Positions 7,053 to 10,595 of a stretch of 10,595 bases of DNA are shown here, in pieces. This stretch comes from Suilimivivens sp964507235 (GTDB lineage: Bacteria > Bacillota > Clostridia > Lachnospirales > Lachnospiraceae). The DNA is taken from contig CAZDPE010000087.1 of the NCBI GenBank assembly GCA_964507235.1, positions 1 through 10,595 on the forward strand, given 5' to 3'. Both the position numbers and the translations under genes were made by a program. The notes under the pieces were generated by a model that made no database searches, had not been told where the DNA came from, and worked only from the letters and a program-made list of their open reading frames with translations. Each line of letters begins with the position of its first letter. Position 1 is the stretch's first letter.

Positions 7053-9431
7053 TTAATATATCTTTTTTATCAGGCAGCCAGGATAAAAAAACAGCAGTAT
7101 CTCTTCACAGCTTTTTCCCTCATCGCCCATGGCTCTGGCTCCATTCTGGCTCATACCCACGCCATGGCCGTATCCGCCGCCAAATATAGTATATCCTATC
7201 ACATTTCCCTCTTCCTTTACAATATCTAAAATCAGGTAAGCGCTGGGAAGCAGCCCTGTACTCTCCATTTCCGTATTATCCTGCTTTTTAACGGTTCCTC
7301 CGTTATTCAGAATATATCGTATATTATATTCAGAGAGAATCTTATAAATTCCTTCATCTGTTTCAATCAATATTTCATCTGCCACGCCGCCTTCTCTTCT
7401 TTTCAAGATACTGATATTATAAATCCTGTCAAAATCTCCGGGAGGCTTTTGTACAAATTCTTCTCCATATTCTTTCTCTGCATTTTCCATATCTGTTCCT
7501 GAAAAAGTAAGCACCTTGCTGGAATCTGCCTGAAACCTCCGGGCCATTCTTTCTGACATTTCTTTCACATTCAATTCCTTTACCTCATATTTCCATCGGT
7601 ACCAAGCTTCATCCTTCTCATAATCCTCTTCATGCACGCTAAGTATATATTCCCTGAATACCTCTTCATTTGTCATGCTTTCACTGTCCGCTTCTTCCTG
7701 CTCCGTTTCTCCGGCCGATGCTCCTTCGCCGGAAGCAATATGAACTGATGATAAATAAGGCAGCTCTTCTTTGTTTTCTTCTTTCCATACCCCTGCATCC
7801 GTACCAAAGCCGCAGGAGGTGGAATAATAATAAGTGCTCACTGCTTCATCACCATAATACAGCAGATTTCCTGTGGTTTCCTTCACAGCCTTTGTGGAAT
7901 TTACATTTTCCGATATATTGTTATACACCTGATAACTGACACTGTCATCCACATGCGCTCCAATCCCTGAAAGCCCCGGTGCTATTAAATACCGGTATGC
8001 ATAAGTCCTGGCGCAGATGGCCTGAGCCTTTAACGCCTCCATGGAATAAGATGCCGGCATTTCACTCGGCACTACCGAATAAAGATATTCCTCCAGCAGC
8101 AATTCATTTATCAAAACCAGCCCATCCGCAGTTTTGACAATCTCAATCTTACCCCGGCAGGATGGTATTCCCTGATTTCTCGTAAGCGAAAGAATCTGTA
8201 TTTCTCCCGATTTTACGGAAGGGGTTAATTCTACCCTGTCCCCTTTTAAATATTCACTTTCAGAATCAAAAATAATCTCTTCTCCCCTGTTTATCTCCTT
8301 TGTAATTCTTTCTTCATAAGGTCCATAGGTAAGATAAGCATCACAATCCGCACTTAACCTGACACTGTCATGATAAAAAGAAGCAAAGCCATTGGTTTTA
8401 ATTGCCACTCTGATGCTTTCCATATTTTCTTTTCGCATAATGAGGCCTGCACAGATTTTTCCGTCAGATACTACAAAATCCGTAAAATCATATCCGATTC
8501 TGAGTTCCTTTCTGTCCGCCTCCCTGAGTTCTTCATACAATTGATAGATTCTGCATTTTTCATCTATGATAAAGATTCCCTCTCCCTCAATTTCAATTTC
8601 ATCTTCTGACATCCGCAGAAGCCTGCCGTTTATTCTTTCTTTCTTGCCCTTTACCGCCGTCAGTCTTCCTTCCTTAAAAATCAAATCCGCAATACTTTCC
8701 CTTGCTGCTTTATTTCCCCTGTCACCCGGCTGTAACAAATATTGTATTTCATAATTTTTATAAAAAAACAGCACCTGTGTTTCATCTGCTTCCATAATCC
8801 ACAGATTGGACAAAGTAAAGTCTTTTCTTTGCTTTTCCTTTACCGTAAGCAAAGTATCGCCGTCCAGGTATGCTGTTACTGACGAAAAGGAATAATCATC
8901 AAGGCCCTCCGCTTTACACAGGTAAGTATTGCCGTTATCATCAATCATTGTTTTTTCTGTAATTTCTGCCAGCAGATTAATTTCCTTCGTTGTAATACTG
9001 TCATCCAGTCCTGAAATATAAAGGATTTTATCAAAAGATGCATACCAGTCTTTTTTCAGCAGATAAAAGTCTTCTTTGTACCTGTCTTTTAAAATCAGCT
9101 TTTCCATTTCTTCTTTTTCAAAAGAAAAAAACGAAAAAAGTTCTATGTAATCCCCATATAAAATACTCTCTTCTGTCTTTCCCTCATATTTCTTTTCCAT
9201 TCCCGCAATCCAGTTTTCTATCCCCTCAGCATTGCTTCCATTAGCATAATCTGCTTCTTCCTTTTGAGCAACAGCCTTCATCAGAATCATTGCATCACTG
9301 ATGCTGATTCCTTCTCCTTCCGGCTGTTCCAATTTAAAAACCTTCTCATCTTTCCAGATCAGCCATACAAAGAAACAGGTACAAATAATGATGAGAACTA
9401 TTTTAATAATAATTCTGAATTTTTCTTTCAT
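7053..9431 (-). CDS. Membrane-anchored SpoIID/LytB-domain protein, 792 residues
   Basis: An N-terminal membrane anchor (about residues 6-26) after a short basic start points to a protein held outside the membrane facing the wall. Residues 27 to about 420 have no motif I can name; they look like soluble beta-rich extracellular domains. From about 425 the SpoIID/LytB domain begins: LLLEEYLYSVVPSEMPASYS then MEALKAQAICARTYAYRY, with E457 in SEMP corresponding to the glutamate needed for lytic transglycosylase activity in SpoIID. It continues with YYYSTSCGFGTDAGVW (535-550) and ends with GGGYGHGVGMSQNGARAMGD (751-770) and a YPG C-terminus. An acidic linker (about 566-592) and further sequence split the domain. 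SpoIID proteins cleave peptidoglycan stripped of stem peptides during engulfment, but they are near 340 residues long; this one is more than twice that, so I call a wall-remodelling relative and not SpoIID itself. AAGGGAAGGG lies about nine bases before the ATG. Confidence 0.9.
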   Translation of the reverse strand: MKEKFRIIIKIVLIIICTCFFVWLIWKDEKVFKLEQPEGEGISISDAMILMKAVAQKEEADYANGSNAEGIENWIAGMEKKYEGKTEESILYGDYIELFSFFSFEKEEMEKLILKDRYKEDFYLLKKDWYASFDKILYISGLDDSITTKEINLLAEITEKTMIDDNGNTYLCKAEGLDDYSFSSVTAYLDGDTLLTVKEKQRKDFTLSNLWIMEADETQVLFFYKNYEIQYLLQPGDRGNKAARESIADLIFKEGRLTAVKGKKERINGRLLRMSEDEIEIEGEGIFIIDEKCRIYQLYEELREADRKELRIGYDFTDFVVSDGKICAGLIMRKENMESIRVAIKTNGFASFYHDSVRLSADCDAYLTYGPYEERITKEINRGEEIIFDSESEYLKGDRVELTPSVKSGEIQILSLTRNQGIPSCRGKIEIVKTADGLVLINELLLEEYLYSVVPSEMPASYSMEALKAQAICARTYAYRYLIAPGLSGIGAHVDDSVSYQVYNNISENVNSTKAVKETTGNLLYYGDEAVSTYYYSTSCGFGTDAGVWKEENKEELPYLSSVHIASGEGASAGETEQEEADSESMTNEEVFREYILSVHEEDYEKDEAWYRWKYEVKELNVKEMSERMARRFQADSSKVLTFSGTDMENAEKEYGEEFVQKPPGDFDRIYNISILKRREGGVADEILIETDEGIYKILSEYNIRYILNNGGTVKKQDNTEMESTGLLPSAYLILDIVKEEGNVIGYTIFGGGYGHGVGMSQNGARAMGDEGKSCEEILLFFYPGCLIKKIY

Positions 9432-9455
9432 CGGAAATTACCCTTCCCTTATTTA

Positions 9456-9493
9456 CAAAAGAAAAGCAGCCCGCTAAGGCTGCTTTTCTTTTG
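9456..9493 (-). terminator. Intrinsic terminator after 6S RNA
   Basis: This is a perfect 16-bp stem (9456-9471 with 9478-9493) around a six-base loop. The minus-strand 3' arm ends CTGCTTTTCTTTTG, so the T-rich run lies mostly inside the stem. It is nearly symmetrical and could act in both directions. It ends 24 bases before the start codon of the SpoIID-domain gene, which leaves no room for a separate promoter between them. Confidence 0.85.
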
Positions 9494-9494
9494 T

Positions 9495-9683
9495 TATCCC
9501 CAAAATGCCGGTTCCTGTTTTTTGACTCCTAGCCAAGCTAGGTGGGTGACCGCAATCTGCACTTTTGCCTTCCCTTCCAATCCTCAAATGAGTGAGGGCT
9601 TGACAGCCGCCAGATGATATAGGAATCCCGTTTAAAGTATCTGTAGGTTCAAAAATAACAGGAGTTGTCGCACATCTCAGGTT
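9495..9683 (-). ncRNA. ssrS: 6S RNA (global regulator of RNA polymerase)
   Basis: 6S RNA mimics an open promoter and binds the sigma-A/sigma-70 RNA polymerase holoenzyme, mainly in stationary phase. About 189 bases lie between the predicted start and the terminator, the usual 6S length. The 5' end CCTGAGATG (9681-9673) resembles the E. coli 6S end and pairs with CATTTTGGGG (9507-9498) to close the molecule. A second long helix forms between CCTGTTATTTTTGA (9662-9649) and TCAAAAAACAGG (9525-9514). Between them is a purine-rich bubble region, and two hairpins are visible: CCTAGC-TTG-GCTAGG (9542-9528) and CCTCA/TGAGG around 9586-9571. No coding frame fits the region. The exact 5' and 3' ends are estimates, and the family call rests on length, end sequences and fold, not on a covariance search. 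Confidence 0.85.
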
Positions 9684-9689
9684 ATTTTT

Positions 9690-9718
9690 ATTATATCCAA
9701 TATAGTGGCAAAATACAA
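9690..9718 (-). promoter_or_regulatory. Sigma-A type promoter of ssrS
   Basis: TTGTAT (9718-9713) and a perfect TATAAT (9695-9690) are separated by exactly 17 bases on the minus strand. The expected start falls at the A residues 9683-9682, just before the CCTGAGATG end of 6S RNA. This is probably also the promoter for the SpoIID-domain and yihY-family genes by readthrough. Confidence 0.88.
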
Positions 9719-9755
9719 CTGGTAAATTTAATGAAACAGATTATCATTTTTTACG

Positions 9756-9785
9756 AAAAAAGACTGCCGCTCCAGACGGCAGTCT
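9756..9785 (-). terminator. Intrinsic terminator of pckA
   Basis: AGACTGCCG (9785-9777) pairs with CGGCAGTCT (9769-9761) around a seven-base loop and is followed by T residues (9760-9756) on the minus strand. It lies about 180 bases after the pckA stop codon, so the message has a long 3' untranslated region that includes repeat copy B. Confidence 0.93.
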
Positions 9786-9807
9786 ATATTCCAGGTCTTT
9801 ATTCCCA

Positions 9808-9933
9808 CGTGCAATGAGTCAAAGTCATGCTTACATGACCTTGACGAATGCCGCGAGGGTCAATACCCCGCCCTTTGGGGCGCTTCAATTTCCATGCCAC
9901 ACTGCTTGCGGCGGGGTTATTGACTAATTCACG
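9808..9933 (+). repeat. Structured repeat, copy B (pckA 3' untranslated region), with imperfect terminal inverted repeats
   Basis: The first 55 bases match the pheS-leader copy at 53 of 55 positions, in the opposite orientation relative to the neighbouring gene. The core hairpin (GTCAA..TTGAC outside, TCATG/CATGA inside) is followed by a second, long hairpin: gtcaataccccgcc (9859-9872) pairs with ggcggggttattgac (9910-9924) apart from one extra base, with cgccc-tttg-gggcg inside. The outer ends, cgtgcaatgagtca (9808-9821) and tgactaattcacg (9921-9933), are near-perfect inverted repeats (one gap, one mismatch), so the whole 126 bp looks like a small inverted-repeat element. It has no coding capacity. 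No clear target-site duplication is visible. Confidence 0.75.
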
Positions 9934-9966
9934 ATAGGTAAAAATCCATCAAGTGTGCTTTCCATT

Positions 9967-10595
9967 TTATAACTGAGGTCCTGCTTCAACTAAAGCTTTT
10001 CCAGCCTCGTTGCCTTCATATTTTGCAAAGTTCTTAATGAATCTTCCGGCTAAATCCTTAGCCTTTGTTTCCCATTCAGAAGCATCTGCATATGTATCGC
10101 GAGGGTCAAGAATATTTGTATCTACACCGGGAAGCTCTGTAGGAACCTCAAAATTGAAGTAAGGAATCTTCTTTGTAGGTGCATTCAGGATATCGCCGTT
10201 TAAGATAGCATCGATGATACCACGTGTATCCTTAATGGTAATACGCTTTCCTGTTCCGTTCCAACCGGTATTTACAAGATAAGCTTTTGCACCGTTTGCT
10301 TCCATCTTCTTAACAAGCTCTTCGCCGTACTTTGTAGGATGCAGCTCTAAGAATGCCTGTCCGAAGCAAGCGGAGAAAGTAGGTGTAGGCTCTGTAATAC
10401 CACGCTCTGTACCAGCCAGCTTAGCTGTAAATCCTGACAGGAAATAGTACTGTGTCTGTTCAGGAGTAAGAATAGATACAGGAGGAAGTACGCCGAAAGC
10501 ATCTGCTGACAGGAAAATTACATTCTTTGCTGCAGGTGCAGAAGATACAGGGCGAACAATATTCTCAATATGGTTGATCGGATAAGATACACGCG
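9967..10595 (-). CDS. pckA: Phosphoenolpyruvate carboxykinase (ATP), C-terminal part
   Basis: This cytoplasmic enzyme interconverts oxaloacetate + ATP and phosphoenolpyruvate + ADP + CO2; in gut anaerobes it often runs toward oxaloacetate, which is background knowledge and not seen here. About 208 C-terminal residues are visible, out of some 530 for the family; the N-terminus with the P-loop lies beyond the right edge. The reading frame is open to the window edge and starts RVSYPINHIENIVRPVSS. Signatures include NVIFLSADAFGVLPPVS, LAGTERGITEPTPTFSACFG, LVNTGWNGTGKRITIKDTRG and PTELPGVDTNILDPRDTY. These follow the E. coli ATP-type enzyme closely and not the GTP type. The stop is followed by a 3' untranslated region of about 180 bases with repeat copy B and a strong terminator; bases 9934-9966 show nothing further. 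Confidence 0.97.
   Translation of the reverse strand, partial: RVSYPINHIENIVRPVSSAPAAKNVIFLSADAFGVLPPVSILTPEQTQYYFLSGFTAKLAGTERGITEPTPTFSACFGQAFLELHPTKYGEELVKKMEANGAKAYLVNTGWNGTGKRITIKDTRGIIDAILNGDILNAPTKKIPYFNFEVPTELPGVDTNILDPRDTYADASEWETKAKDLAGRFIKNFAKYEGNEAGKALVEAGPQL

Noticed and set aside
9264..9617. Plus-strand 117-codon open frame across the start of the SpoIID-domain gene and ssrS
   Set aside because: It runs antisense to the gene start, through the terminator hairpin and into 6S RNA; composition and lack of motifs mark it as chance.
9495..9683. Signal recognition particle RNA, tmRNA or RNase P RNA instead of 6S RNA
   Set aside because: The characteristic SRP tetraloop/GGAAG domain, the tmRNA tRNA-like ends and the RNase P core motifs are not present, whereas length, paired ends and promoter fit 6S RNA.
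9808..9933. Repeat copy B as the pckA terminator
   Set aside because: Its hairpins are not followed by a run of T on the minus strand; the terminator at 9756-9785 fulfils that role.

Overview
The window looks like chromosomal DNA from an anaerobic Firmicute, most likely a Lachnospiraceae (Clostridium cluster XIVa) species. This rests on moderate-to-low GC, strong AGGA-type ribosome binding sites, a T-box leader on pheST, a Clostridia-type 6S RNA, an M18 type-1 aminopeptidase, a SpoIID/LytB-domain wall protein and an ATP-dependent PEP carboxykinase. The genus assignment is inference. All recognised genes lie on the minus strand, so transcription runs from high to low coordinates. It is mostly a housekeeping region; the unusual material is in the intergenic repeats and leader RNAs.

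From high to low coordinates there are three transcription units. (1) The C-terminal third of pckA (9967-10595) is followed by a long 3' untranslated region holding a structured repeat (about 9808-9933) and then an intrinsic terminator (9756-9785). (2) A near-consensus promoter (9690-9718) drives a 6S RNA gene (ssrS, about 9495-9683) that ends in a 16-bp terminator hairpin. Only 24 bases later comes a long membrane-anchored SpoIID/LytB-domain protein (7053-9431), followed 32 bases on by a YihY/BrkB-family membrane protein (6181-7020). (3) A consensus promoter (6148-6176), starting four bases after the yihY-family stop codon, drives a Phe-type T-box leader (about 5836-6141, specifier UUC) and then pheS, pheT, an M18 aminopeptidase and the first part of queA, which runs off the left edge.

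Unit 3 joins phenylalanyl-tRNA synthetase (pheS and pheT, the two subunits of one enzyme) to a broad peptidase and a tRNA-modification enzyme. Uncharged tRNA-Phe should relieve the T-box terminator. Two features make this unit odd. A second terminator-like hairpin follows the T-box terminator at once. A 217-base spacer full of palindromes and a perfect 48-bp direct repeat separates pheS from pheT, which are usually close together.

The best candidate for something undescribed is a 55-bp element found twice in opposite orientation, in the pheS leader (5737-5791) and in the pckA 3' untranslated region (9808-9862). The copies agree at 53 of 55 positions. One of the two differences turns a G-U pair into a G-C pair. 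In each copy the conserved core is followed by a second hairpin that differs in sequence but again closes with GTCA/TGAC. It could be a small mobile repeat (MITE or REP-like) or a structured RNA/DNA module; the window alone cannot decide.
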